Shown here piece after piece: positions 49,209 to 61,145 of a stretch of DNA of 64,000 nt. How positions within the stretch are numbered: the stretch's first letter is position 1; every line of letters begins with the position of its first letter. The translations under genes and the position numbers were made by a program. Location of the stretch: assembly GCA_021018815.1 (NCBI GenBank), contig JAITYX010000042.1, positions 4,578,001 to 4,642,000 of the forward strand. The letters are read 5' to 3'. The stretch is from Talinum fruticosum (taxonomy: Eukaryota > Streptophyta > Magnoliopsida > Caryophyllales > Talinaceae). The notes beneath the pieces were generated by a model. The model was not told the origin of the DNA, did not search any database, and was given only the letters and a program-made list of their open reading frames with translations.

Positions 49209-50600
49209 TTATCACTTCACCAAAGGCAACGAGGTTGGCTATTCTTTCCTTACTCGTGTAAGTTATTTAATTCTACATTCATTCACCTCAACAACCAACT
49301 CATTATTACTCATTTCCTCTACATATATTTCACCTTTTTTAAAAGAAAATTTTATTTTTATTTTTTCATCGACAGAAAACTAATAAGTATGATACATCGT
49401 GTCAAACTATCTCTATCAGATTATGTGCATATATGTATGTGTCCATTCAAATATTGACGTACATGTATATGCACAAACTCTATGTTACAGTATCTTTTCA
49501 TTTAGTGTTATGCTTAATTATTTGTAATTAAATTACCGATTGATTGTCAAATCGATCAGTAATGAGAAGAGTTTTAAAATATTTATTTTTTTATTTTAAT
49601 TATAAATGTGTTTGTTGTCGTATGAACTTTTCAATTGATAAAATTTATACTTTATTCTAAAAAGAGATAAATAAACATAAATAGGTAATAATTTAGCTTC
49701 CAAATGTAAGAAAGAGAGAAAAGAGGGCAATAAAAGGAGTGAGTGAGAACACCAATTTTGTGTGTGGTTGTTGAATAGAGACGAAATTTAGGAGCAAAAG
49801 GTGGTTCTACAATTGCTGAAGTTGCTCATGCTAAACTTGCTAGGCAGTCAATTACGTAGTTGAAAAGGGGAATCAAACTGCGCTCTCAGTCGCTTTCAAG
49901 TTCATGTGGGATTTATGGACAAGTAGGACAGCCTTGTCATTGGGTCCCCCAACTTCAGACCCGTCTCAACTCGAATATTCGTCATTAGAAATAATACTAA
50001 CTTCTTGTACTTATGATAAATCGAATCTTATTATCAAAAGTCTCATTTATATGTAATTAATTGATAATGTAATCTTAGCCTATTGGCTATTTGTCAGTGT
50101 CATTATATACAACGATAAAATTTATATTTTTTGTTGTTGTTATATTTACATATCTAGGTTATATTTGAAGGAATTGTTGTAATTAACAATCATCATATTT
50201 TTTTAGATTTTGTAGTTTGTATTAGTGTGTATGTTATTTTTCTTGTGAAAGTTTTTAAATCAACAAGTTTTTCTTATCTATCCACTATAAAGACGATGTA
50301 GAAATATTTCAAAAATAATGTTGTATATTCCACAAGTATACAAATTTTTTGAAAAAATAATAAGAAAAATATATGATTTTCACAAGTTTGCAACATACGA
50401 TTTCATCTTGAAATTTTTTTTTTTTTTTGATAAAGCATCTTGAAAGTTCTTGATTAGATGTTAAAAAATCACATTTATTTTATTTGAATAATTTTTTGAT
50501 CAATTTTCAAGTCAACAAACTAGCAAAGCTAATGTAAAATTAAATTTTTACACATTTTTTCTTTTTGAGTGAACGTCAAAAGAATTTCAGCGGAAAAGTA
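49209..50600. other. Intergenic region between divergent CER1 copy E and DCC1
   Basis: AT-rich DNA with no supported gene. It must hold the distal promoter of copy E (leftwards) and the promoter of DCC1 (rightwards). Confidence 0.5.
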
Positions 50601-50622
50601 AAAAGAAAAAAAGTGACTAAAG

Positions 50623-50633
50623 TTCCCGCCAAA
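50623..50633. promoter_or_regulatory. E2F-like site upstream of DCC1
   Basis: TTCCCGCCAAA, the reverse complement of TTTGGCGGGAA, matches the classical E2F consensus. A second, weaker copy, ATCCCGCCAAAT, is at 50675-50686. Both lie in the leader/promoter region of DCC1, a replication gene, where E2F control would be expected. Confidence 0.6.
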
Positions 50634-50732
50634 TATCGCAGCAAGACTTGAACTTGAACCCTTTATTGTCTCTCATCCCGCCAAATCTCTAGCAGATTGC
50701 CGCCAACTCCTCTCTTCGTCGCCGGCGACCAG

Positions 50733-51735
50733 GTACTCATGTGTTTTTCTCTCTCCTCTTCCCTATATTCACCATCTTCCCCTGCCCCTCTCTTAATCAT
50801 TCATAGTCTCTTCTGGGCACCGGCCACTTGTCCTTGTCCTTTCCATTTGCTCGATTTCTTGCGATTCTGATCTGTTGATGGGAAGAAATGCTGCTAGGCA
50901 TTGTTTGTTCGTCTTGATATGGATTCTTAGATAATGTTTTAGATCTATTGCTTGTGTACTTCGTTGTATTTGTAGAAACTTGTATTTCCTTGGCCTTGCA
51001 CACCAGATGTTCGATAAATTGTCTACATGGAAGAAAGAAAGAAGACAACATTACGACTTCATGCGTAATAGGGTTAGAGTACCCACCCTGAGGTTATGGG
51101 TTTGATACATCATGCCCATTGGGTTGAATTTGTTCTGTTCTTCCTCTGCCCTTAAGTACTAACTGGGTTCGCATGATGGCTTGGGTTATTTCGGTTATCC
51201 TTACCCCTGAAAAGTTTGTGTTGGGTGGCCAAAAACGGGCAATAAACTCGGTCAGAGCCTCACATGCTAGCTCCTTAGAGAAGAATTCATGTCTCACTAG
51301 GTGAATTCATTGGTTGCTTCCATTGGTTTGGTTAACAGGTGAATAATAGACGATATCTTGTGAGTTGTCTGTTTTGTCAATTGCAATTAGCTTGCTTTAT
51401 ATTTGTGAGGCTTTTCATGCAGCTATTCCGTGTTCATAGTACCATGCTTGTAGAAGCCGTCCTTTCCTGGATTGATTGCTTGTGCTTGCCCTTGAAGGCT
51501 GAAGTTTTTAATGGGAAATTTTTATTTAAAATTGAATTTGAGCCTTGCAGCTTTATGGTCGGTTCTCTCATTGCCATAGTATTTATGACTCTTTAACTGG
51601 GCTGCTTGGTCACAAGGTCTGAGAGAGAACCCCATCATATTACAGATGATAATTGTAGATGGCATTTCCCAATGAATTATTTGGGCTAGTTTGAAAAACT
51701 AACACTCCATCTCTGGTTTGGCAACTTGAATGCAG
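50733..51735 (+). other. Possible 5'-UTR intron of DCC1
   Basis: A donor-like CCAG|GTACTC at 50733 follows the CG-rich leader, and an acceptor-like TGCAG is at 51731-51735, 83 bp before the ATG. The leader would otherwise contain several upstream ATGs. This is inferred from splice-like signals only. Confidence 0.35.
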
Positions 51736-51818
51736 CGGCACATGCAAGCCTTTTTGTTCCTAAAGCATAGTTTTTGAGAAAAGAGTGAGAGAAGCCTAAG
51801 AAAGATCAGATAGTGGCA

Positions 51819-53537
51819 ATGGATAAGCACCTTTCTGCAGTCGGAGGTGCTGAAGCGGTTTTGGAATTTCAAACCAACTCATCCATGTCTGTAGCTTATC
51901 ATCCTGATTTTGGCTCTCATGATGAGCTCCTTCTCCTTGAGGTCGATGAAAAGCTTCTTGCTGATGTGCTCTGTGAAAGGTGAGCGTTGTTATAGATACC
52001 TCAACGTGGTTAAATGTGTCTCCATATTCAAGTGTTCTTATTTTTTTAATTTAAGATATGCTGTCTTGTTTCAAGCGTTTCTCTGAGGGGAGATCCGGAT
52101 GAAGAAGCAGTTATTTGCACCAAATCAAAGACTTATGCTGTCAAATTTGTGGGCACATCCAATTCCGTTTTTCTCATCCCACCTTCAAAGTTGTCTCCCT
52201 TAGCTGACTGTCTAATGGATTGTGATGAGAAAGATACAGACCAGCCTGCCTTGGCATCTGTGCTCAAAGTGGCTCCTGGAAGCTTGGAGCTTCTAGAGGT
52301 AGCCCCTAGATTGGACAAGCTGAAATTGCTTATTTCCCAGAATCCATATACCTTCGAGGAGGCTTCAGAGATGGATATAGCGTCAGATGTTAAGGAAGGT
52401 GTGTCAGGGTTATACACTTGGGATGATCTTATTGGACGAATTCAGGCAAGTGATGTGGAGCTAAGACTGGGGTTAGACGCTCTTGATGCTCTAGAAATCA
52501 ATGGATACTGGAGACTAGTGGATGCTAACTACATGGACTCTATATTGACCATGCTTTTGCATAATGCCATCCTGAATGACTGGCCTTTAAATGCGCTTCC
52601 AGAAAATGAGTTGGTGAACGCACTAGAATCCGATGGCTTTCCACCCATAATTGCTGCGCATTGTCTGAGAGTGTATGGAAGTAAAGTTGATGCTAGTAGT
52701 GATGGTGGGTCTCTTTGGAAGTTGGATGAAAGACGGGTTTGTGGGCATTTTGCCAAACAGTTACTCAAAGTCGGAAAAATGAGGATGGAAAAATTCATGG
52801 AGGAATGGAGGTGTAAAATTCCTCATGGAATGCAAGCAAGATTTGACATGCTAGAAGGGGAAGTCCTAACAGAGAGGATTGGGGTGGAAACATGGGTTCA
52901 TGCCTTCAGCATTTCTTCTCTGCCATCAACACCTGCAGAACGGTTTTCAATTCTCTTTAAGGAGAGGCCAAAATGGGAGTGGAAGGACTTAGAGCCTTAC
53001 ATCAGGTCAGTCTTTTTATAGCGGCTAACACTTTCTCAATAGTACATTCATCATTTGTTTCAGATTTGGGTGGGTTGGATCAGATCATATCCAGATTTAT
53101 GGAGCCAGTGGTCGGGTCAACTTGTTTATGGGTCAAAATTAGGTTGCCTTATTGACCACTCATTCAGACCATACTGAGATGGATAGTTTAACACAATCTT
53201 TGGTCGGTTCAATCTCTGGTTGGATTATTTCCTGCTAGATCAATTCTGATTCGGTTCAAATAGGTTGCCCTATTTCTTCCTTGTGTCCAGTCGAGTTTCC
53301 TGTTGTCTGGACCGAGTAATAGGTACAAGTCAACTTTGTAGTCTAAGCTATCTTTTTGTGTTTCTTATTTGTCCTGGTCGAAATTGATCAACTTTCTCTT
53401 GTTTATCAACATCTAAATTCTTGACACTTTGTAGGGATCTTAAAGTACCAGGACTTTCTTCAGAAGGGTTGCTTCTCAAATACACCAGAAGATCACAACC
53501 AACACCAAATGCCGAACCTATTTTCAGTGCCAGATAG
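51819..53537 (+). CDS. DCC1: Sister chromatid cohesion protein DCC1 homologue (three exons)
   Basis: Exons 51819-51979, 52076-53005 and 53435-53537 have GT-AG borders and matching phases, giving 397 codons plus TAG. The product aligns by eye along its whole length with DCC1/DSCC1. The N-terminal part has ELLLLEVDEKLLADVL, SLRGDPDEEAVICTKSKTYA and GTSNSVFLIPP. The central winged-helix-like part has DLIGRIQASDVELRLGLDAL and LEINGYWRLVD. The C-terminal part has RFSILFKERPKWEWKDLEPY and ends in EPIFSAR. DCC1 binds CTF8 and CTF18, forming the alternative RFC clamp loader that acts on PCNA in the nucleus and supports cohesion (family knowledge). It is the only non-wax, non-transposon gene here. Two E2F-like motifs lie about 1.2 kb upstream. 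Start chosen because the preceding codons are not conserved and an acceptor-like AG lies in the leader. Confidence 0.92.
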
Positions 53538-53929
53538 TAGCTGGCGATGTGTGGCTGGCTATTGACCTTTCTAAATTCTGCATCTAAACATTCCAGATGG
53601 ATAGTCTTAAAACAGAGCTAATCAGCCAATAGAGATGTTTCAATTCAAGAATGATGCAAAATTCTACTGCTTGAGATGATCTCTGTCGAAAAATGATGCC
53701 TTTCATTGTAATTACATGCTCGTTCAATCCCATTGTGATTACATTATCCTTTTCCAGGATAGTTTCAAAGTTCATGCTTCCCTGGTTTGAATATTCAAAT
53801 TTCTAATGTTTTCAGTTGTATAGTGAAAGTCTTTCAGGTTGTGTTAGAGATTTTATATCAACAATCCCATCTCGTTGCTACTATATTACAACTATATGGT
53901 ACCACTAGTATGCTATTGCCCTTGCGGGC

Positions 53930-54060
53930 TATTTCTTTATTTTAAAATATATGTCGCTTTAAATAACTTTTTATTTTTATAATATGTAACTTTACAATTC
54001 CAATGATATATTAATGATTAGTTTATTAATTTTATCTTTATTAATTGTTTTTTTCTAAAG
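53930..54060. mobile_element. Dispersed MITE family (Stowaway-like), partial copy 6
   Basis: Inverted, truncated copy: TTTATTTTAAAATATATGTC, then CAATGATATATTAATGATTAG and TTATTAATTTTATCTTTATT, matching the 16.0 kb copy. The other half is missing. Confidence 0.45.
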
Positions 54061-54811
54061 GAATGAAATGCACAATGAGTCTTGATATCACTCCCGGTAT
54101 CTCTCCGCTTACAAATTTTAATTTGACCATATATTCAGAAAGGTTCAATTGTTTGACTCGAGCCTAGGAAGTTAATGCTTAGGTCTAGTTTTTCATTATG
54201 ATCGAGAGTCTTTTCAAATTAGTGTTTATAAAAACATTTATAACAGACTATAATAGCTTATAACCATTATAATAGCTACTCATTATAACAATTGACCTCA
54301 TATAATAATAATAATAATTGTTAGTATTATTGTTATTATAAAAAAGAATATTATTATATTTAAAATTTTAGTGGTTTCAATGCTATAATTATTATTGTTA
54401 TTATTATCATCATCGTCATAAATTATTATTATAATGGTCATCATTGTCATCATTATTATCATATTGTTGCAACAATATTGAAGTAAAAAGAATTTACTAA
54501 TAAGTTTTGTGGATAACATTTTTCTATAACATGCACATTACTTTATTTCAAAATATTAATATTAATATTAATAATGTATCGATTTATAATCAAATGACTC
54601 GACCGAGTATCGCATATGCTACTACGTGATATCTCCTACTACACCACTATCATATTAGATATTTCATACCTAAGTGCATTCATTGTCTGTGTATTATGAT
54701 GTTTATGAAACCGTTACTCTGACCGTTCTTCATATGTTATAGTTGGCATACGGTAAAATAGTATCATTTTTTATGCATATGGATTAAATTATGGAATCTG
54801 CACATCACAAT

Positions 54812-54837
54812 TATCATCATCATCATCATCATCATCA

Positions 54838-54894
<57 letters not shown>
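54812..54894. repeat. ATC then ATT trinucleotide microsatellite
   Basis: About nine ATC units run directly into about eighteen ATT units. It lies about 170 bp from the left break of the inverted CER1 duplicate F. Confidence 0.95.
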
Positions 54895-54896
<2 letters not shown>

Positions 54897-55057
54897 ATTA
54901 GCATTATAACAACTCATAATAGATATAATCTGCAATAACAACTGATTTTAACATATAAAATAAATTAATTGTAAATATGAACAATGTACTCTAAAGATAA
55001 TCAAATAATTATGAAATCATGTAGTTCATGCCGGTGTTTATTTGTAAATCTTATTAC

Positions 55058-56130
55058 CCATACTAACTTTTTGATTGTATATGATGAATGCGGCTTTACT
55101 ATGCTATTCTTGGACTTGTATTCAGCTAATCTTTTTAGGGAAACAACTTGACCTCACTGCTCGAATGTTATGGGTGTCATGCCATTTTACATCAAATAGC
55201 GACCCAGAGCAGCTTGAACCTTGGTACTTAAACCGACCTATATAGGAGTATGTGCCAACCCCTTTATGATGTTATGTTTATAACAACAGTCAATGATACT
55301 TAATAACCACCAGCTGGTATTTGTCTTTCTTTAGTGGCAATCAGAATGCTAATTGCCTGCATGAAGCTGGAACCAAAATCGTCCTAATTTAGAATTAGAA
55401 ATTCCACTGTCTTCATATATACAATGAAATGATTCCATGGCTTCACATAAAAGAGTCATTCATTTCATGCTTCAGGTCACGACCATAAGAAAAGATGAAT
55501 ACGAGAAGCTGAAAAAGGCTTTGCCAAAAGAAGAGGCTAACAACCTGGTCCTCTCAGCAACACCCTGCTATCAAAAGGTAGTTTTCAGCTGTCGGAAACA
55601 CTATGGAAACTATGTTTCGCAGGTGATCTTTTTCGTATATGAGGGTGTCATTGATAGAATGATTTAGTTTCTTCTTTATTATGGGTAGATATGGCTACTG
55701 GGAGTAGATGTGACCGAATCTGAGCAGTACATGGCATCGAAAGGAGCTGTATTTATTCCCTTCTCTCAGTTCCCTCCAAAGAAAGCTAGGAGAGACTGTT
55801 TATACCTTAACACTCCTGCATTGGTCGCTCCCAAGTCTTTAGCAAACCTGCACTCTTGCGAGGTCTACTCAATATCTTGTTGATCTCCTTCAATTTCGTG
55901 TTTTCTAAGATTCAAAATTTCCCTTTTTTTTTTCTCGGAAGTTGATCGATTATGTGCTTATGAAAGCAGAACTGGTTGCCGAGAAGGGCAATGAGTGCTT
56001 GGCGAGTAGCAGGGATAGTCCATGCCTTGCAAGGGTGGGATGGGCACGAGTGTGGTGGCACCCTGTTTGATGTGGACAAAGTTTGGGAAGCTTCCCTTTA
56101 GCATGGATTTTGCCAGGCTTAGCTAAGCTT
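55058..56130 (+). pseudogene. CER1-like copy F: inverted duplicate of introns 7-exon 10 of copy E
   Basis: The segment matches, in inverted orientation, copy E from the very start of intron 7 to just past its stop. Exon 8 is at 55476-55577, exon 9 at 55689-55862 and exon 10 from 55970. Exon 8 differs from that of E by about one base in 102 nt, and the 400 bp of intron 7 align with few changes, so the duplication is recent. Splice sites are intact. Exon 10 ends early: TAG at 56099-56101 replaces a CAT codon after VWEASL, losing the last residues, and the tail has a deletion. There are no exons 1-7 and no promoter, so it is a truncated copy. Readthrough from DCC1 would transcribe it in the sense direction. 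Confidence 0.88.
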
Positions 56131-56595
56131 GTGTTAGGAAGACTTAAGTCTTAAATTTGTAACCTTAAGTGCACGGCGTAATTGTAACTAGCCGGTAAGC
56201 ACGGCTCGTATTCACGGAGAGTTGTGTTACAAATATTGAACATATTTTAAACTTTATATCTAGCAGAATCAAAAGAAGATATAATATGATAATTAAACTA
56301 ATCATGAAAAGCAATAAAAATAGTACTCGAGTTATAATTTTACTACTTAATAAACTAAAGTATTTACAGGTGGTCGGTTGCACCATCAAAACCTACTCAA
56401 CACTTTCAAGGGTCATGAACTAGTCTAATTATTCTAATCACCTACTTTCGTGGGGTTAGCCTAACTAGACCACACCAATAGCAAACTTGGATCTAGCTGG
56501 GATTCAAGCTATTTTTATGCCAAAATCCTAACTATTCTCTCTACCTATACTAGCAAATTGACTCCACCTTTCGGTGATAGATCAATCGCCCAAAA
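56131..56595. other. Non-coding stretch, possible LTR-retrotransposon debris
   Basis: TTAAGTGCACGGCGTAATTG and a nearby ACGGCTCGTATTCACGGAGA resemble sequences common around plant LTR retrotransposons, but no LTR ends or coding motifs were found. Confidence 0.25.
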
Positions 56596-58965
56596 ATCAA
56601 GATGAAAAACCATTTCGGATATTTCATCGAATGCGTGGTGGCAAGAGAATCTTGTGAATATTATCATGGGATGTATCGCTACGGTTTTTATGAATATTAT
56701 ATGGAATAGGACTTGTGGTAATTACTTTAATCCTACTAGAGGTAAAAGACAGGAAACCCCCTTTCCCCTATATATTTGTTCTATGCCTTGAAAGACTTTC
56801 TCGTGTAACCGATAATACTGTTCAAGGCAGGGAATGGAAACCAATTACAATTAAAGATATCAATGTGTCGCATGTGTTTTATGTCGATGATATTATCTTT
56901 TTGGAAAAGCTAATTTGGGCAATCTCAAATGTATCCTTCAAACCATTAACAATTTTGGTGAGCTCTTTGGTCTCTTTATCAATAAGGATAAGTCTAAAAT
57001 CATCTTCCCAAAGAAGTTTCACACTAAACTCAGAAGAGTGCTGGCTAAATCAGCTCACATTTAAGCTTCCACAGATAAACCGGCGCATTGGCAAACTAAT
57101 TTTATTAATCTTGCAGGTAGAGTTACCCTCGTCAAATATGTGCTCTCTTCTCTCCCAATTTATCACATGTAGACGTGCCTCATCCGTAAGAAGATATTAA
57201 TAATATGGAGGGTATCATTAGGAAATTCATTTGGAATAAAACTAACCAAAGTCATTATATACCAAGAGTCAAGTGGAATTTTGTGCAAAACCCTAAAGAC
57301 AAAGGGGTGTGGGTATCAAAAATTTAAGGATTTGGAATAAAACCTTCTGTGCCAAACTTCTTTAGAATATGATCAAAAAGAGGAACAAGCTTTGGGTCCG
57401 CATTCTTAACTCTCTTTGCCTCAAAGATGATCTTATTTTACTTTGTCAACCAAAACCCCATTATTCCCGAACTTGGAATAAGGGGGATCCTTAGTTGTAT
57501 TGACCTTACTACACCCTTCATCAAACAAAAAATAGGTGATGGACGTATAACATCTCTTTGGTTTGATCACTGTGGCCTACTTTACAAACTGAATGATATT
57601 CACATCCCACCCTATGGTGAACATTGGCGTGTTGCCAAGATTATTTAACTTGGGCAATGGAATATTACTGGTCTTAACAAATGGTTATCTCCCGAGATCA
57701 TATCCTCAATACCAAATTAATTGACCTCTTCCAACCATAGGCCTGACAAGCCTATTTGGAGCCTCAATAGCAATGGAAGTTCTTTGTTAATTCTTTATAT
57801 TGGCATATTCGCAACAATGGCACTTTGGATAAAAGTATTCAATGGAAAAGAATTTGGAAAACTAAAGTCCAAGAGAAAATGAAATTCCTAATTTGGAGTC
57901 CAGCACACAAAGGATTACCAGTTACCTCTAGATTAAGCAAATAGATGTCTAATGTTCCCCGTATCTGTAGAACTTGCAACTCTAATGTTGAAGATCACCT
58001 CCACCTGTTTCGCGACTGCCCTCTTGCAGCTGCTACTTGGTGCGATTTTCTCCCACCTAACAACCACCTCCTCGTTGCCTCCTTCTTCACTGCTGATTGG
58101 AAATAGTGGATTAATCTTAACACCAAATTCACCAGATGGAGCAGAAACTTTATGATCATTTGCTGGCACATATGGTCATATAGAAACAATATTGCTTTCT
58201 CTAACCGTACTTAAACTACTCATAGCTTTTGGGGTCACATTACTATGACATTGCACAAGCTAACATGCTATGGAGTTTGTAGGGGCCTGATTTTCTTAAG
58301 AATAATGTTGCGGTGATCTGGAAACCACCTGAGACTGCGCACTTCAAAGTCAATATTGGTCTGTACAAGGATTAAGCTAAGAACAGATTCATCGCGGGTG
58401 GAGTCATTCATACGGCAAGTCACCTTTGGTTCCTTGGATGTACTGTGATAGTGCACTTTATGTATAAAAATTTGGCCATTCTGGAAGCCCTGAAAGAAAC
58501 ACTTAGGAAGGCATGGGATTACAACATCCCGAAGATGGTTGAGCATTTTCGTTCCCCAATCCTCACTAGAGGTCGGGTGGTTGAGCATTGGTACTAATCT
58601 CTCTCTCTCTCGATATCTCTGGGATCAATTGCATTTACTTAAATTAAAACTCAATTAATTGCATTTTCGTTCCCCAGATTATTTAATTACCAACCAATAT
58701 TCCATTTCCGAGGTCATTCCTTATATCCTTCGTAGACCAATCCGCAAATGACATCTGGCAACGAGCTATGCTTCAGGAGGCGCTGAGACACAAACCTCAT
58801 GCGAGCCTCGGGACTTTGCTTCTCGGCTTTGTGAGAGAAATTGCAACGTATGATCATGTGATCTAATTTGTGTATGTAATCCAATTCGCAATGGCCGTTA
58901 TTGTACTCGATCCGCCAGCGTATCCATCTTGCATCATTTTTCCTTTTTTTTTGGTCAATGTTTCC
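56596..58965 (+). mobile_element. Degenerate LINE (non-LTR retrotransposon)
   Basis: Plus-strand pieces appear in LINE order. The RT palm is represented by PYIFVLCLERLSR and FYVDDIIF (56715-57200). It is followed by RVTLVKYVLSSLP in another frame (about 57115-57160) and IGDGRITSLWFDH (57427-57648). A zf-RVT-like cysteine/histidine knuckle, CRTCNSNVEDHLHLFRDCPL, is around 57960-58025, with RNase H-like traces near 58290-58560. Stops and frameshifts abound. A T-rich ending near 58938-58965 may be its 3' border. It starts inside the RT, so the 5' half is missing. Confidence 0.7.
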
Positions 58966-59212
58966 ATATTTAAAGAAGAAAACTAATTAAATATATATAT
59001 TTGTAGAGCTTCTTAGGAAATATTTTATTTGACGATCCAATTTGATAATCCAAGGTGTAGAGATGATGAATTAAATTTCAAAAATTAGATTTCAAGATGA
59101 TGTAGAGTATGTAGGTCTCCCACATATGATCCAAAATTTTGAATCATGGATACGAGATGCTTCTAAAGGCGCATGGACGCGAGGCCCGTCACACGCGCCT
59201 CTTCCTAAGCGC

Positions 59213-59360
59213 CTCATTGTTTATGATACGTCATATGTGATTTTTTTATTGGTATGAATTTAATTATATTTAAATTTAATTAAACGGACCCACTACAATT
59301 AAGCTGACAAGCGATATGCCGGAATTGGCCAAAAACAAAAGATATTATTGTTTGCATGAC
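59213..59360. repeat. Stray inverted fragment of the 508-bp tandem unit
   Basis: The reverse complement matches part of the 40.1-42.2 kb unit: CTTTTGGCCAATTCCGGCAT, GTCAGCTTAATTG, GGGTCCGTTTAATTAAATTT and ATGACGTATCATAAACAATG. It is a single copy covering about 145 bp, 17 kb from the array. Confidence 0.75.
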
Positions 59361-59539
59361 TTATTAATATTCGTCAAAAAAAAAAAAAAAGAAAAAGAAA
59401 AGAACAACGAGAGCAACATCTATATTATGGATTCAAATTTATAAATTTTCTAATATAATGCGTTGAATTAAAAAAATATATTTTTAAGGGATCACAAAAT
59501 TGTAATGATGGAAATTAGAACATAATATGTTACTGACCT

Positions 59540-60128
59540 TGTTTGGCTGTTAGCTTTTCATTGGCTTTTTCATAAAAAATGACTTTTTGGGTGTATTTTA
59601 TTTGTTTGACTCAGTCAAATAATCATATGAAATGTTTGGTTATTTGACTTTTTGGAATGATTTTTGCTAAAAAACAATTTATAAAAAGGTATCTTAGTAA
59701 TTTTTTTAACTGACTTTTTCATCCTTTTATATTAAATGACTTTTGTTACCCAAAAGTTGATAATTATATCAATTGTCATCCCCCATTAAAACCTTACTTG
59801 CTATTTTTGTGTTTGTTTCTACCGCACACCACTACCAAATTTCTCCGTCACCTCTATTGAACTTTAAAAATGAAGAAATATATTGCTCTTATCTCCATTG
59901 AACTTTTTCATCATTAAAGGTAATTTTTCACCTCTCTATTTCCTTAATAATCTAAAGTTATCATCCTTGTTAATATTTTAGCTCTCTATTTTTTAGCTAA
60001 CAATTAATACAACTAATACAAACACTAACATAAAAAACTAACACAAACAGTTAACAACCAATATAAAAAACTAACTATATAAACAAGTAACGAGTAAACA
60101 ATTAACAGTTGATTGTCAAATAGGGCCA
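59540..60128. mobile_element. MITE-like element with GGCCCTATTTG ends
   Basis: The left end CCTTGTTTGGCTGTTAGCTT and the inverted right end CCCTATTTGACAATCAACTG agree at most positions and bracket about 590 bp of AT-rich non-coding DNA. A target duplication is not clear. Confidence 0.5.
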
Positions 60129-60259
60129 TTATATATGGTAACCCAATTTTATAAATTCAAGACTACTTTATAATTGTAGCAAGGGTGACATATAATTTCT
60201 TCATGGACGGCAAACTAGTTATTGATTATCCGCCCCACCCGACCTACCTTGATTCACAC

Positions 60260-61145
60260 CAGTGGCGGACCCAAGAATTTACGGAAGGGAGATCGAAATA
60301 AACTAAATAATAGTGTACACAAGTGAAAATTTCGGCAAAGTTTCCTTTATAATATGACTAATCCCATAGGCTTAAAACCTTAACCCCGCACGAAACACAT
60401 TCATAAACTCAATGAGCCACACGCTCGGAGTATCAACAATACAAGCTCAACGAGCCACACGCTTGGAATATTCATATAGGTCTTTTATATTCATAAATCT
60501 AAGTTCACATACAACCGATCTTTAAGAAATTAAATCTAATATCACACAAATTATACCTTAACGATAAAATTCCGGTGTTAATTTATACTTAAGGATAAAA
60601 TTAAAGAAATTAAATCTAATATCACACAAATTATACCTTAAATTGAATTAAAATTGAAAAATTTTAAAGTTGTGAACTTACACATTTGGGAATGGAAGAG
60701 AGAGTTTGGTGCAGGAAAGGAGAGGAGGTGCACCGGCAACCGGGCGGTCGGCTAGTAATGGCGGCGGACGGCGCCGCGGCGGTGTGCTGCAAACAATCGT
60801 TTGGGGCTCCGGCTGTGGTGGTGTGGTTGTTGGTTGGGGGAGAAAGAGAGAGAGTGTGGGAGAGGGAGGGCTCCGGCAGTCGGCCGGGAGCACGGCGGCA
60901 GTGGTGGGCTCATGGCTAACGAAGGAAAATAAGTGAAATAAAAGGAAGAAGTCAAAGGTTAAATTTTGAAGAAAAAAAAGTGAGATTGCTTGTATTAGGC
61001 TTTAATCCGCAAACCTCACATTTGACATTTAAGACTCTTACCAACTCAGCTACTTTCATTTTCAATTTACTTTCTATTACATAAAAAAATCATTTTTTTA
61101 GAGGGGGCCGATTAACCCCACTAACCCCTGGTGGATCCGCCACTA
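60260..61145. mobile_element. hAT-type non-autonomous transposon with GC-rich core
   Basis: The left end CAGTGGCGGACCCA and the right end (inverted) TAGTGGCGGATCCA form terminal repeats of an 886-bp element. It is flanked by a perfect 8-bp duplication, ATTCACAC, at 60252-60259 and 61146-61153; 8-bp duplications define the hAT superfamily. No transposase is present. The core at about 60690-60920 is strongly GC-rich and open on both strands. It encodes nothing I recognise and may be captured genic DNA. Confidence 0.75.

Larger units (their letters stand above)
53538..55057. other. Intergenic block downstream of DCC1
   Basis: It contains a partial Stowaway-like family member (53930-54060), a diffuse ATT/ATC-rich tract (54300-54480) and a clean ATC/ATT microsatellite (54812-54894). 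No gene is seen. Confidence 0.6.

Noticed and set aside
54298..54519. 73-codon frame rich in I, M and N
   Set aside because: It arises from ATT/ATC trinucleotide-like sequence.
55476..56101. Copy F as a functional C-terminal CER1 protein
   Set aside because: It lacks all His-box exons and a promoter and has an early stop in exon 10; a WAX2 fragment alone is not known to act.
60678..60955. GC-rich open frames on both strands
   Set aside because: They lie wholly inside the hAT-type element, are low in complexity (GA-rich) and show no recognisable protein.
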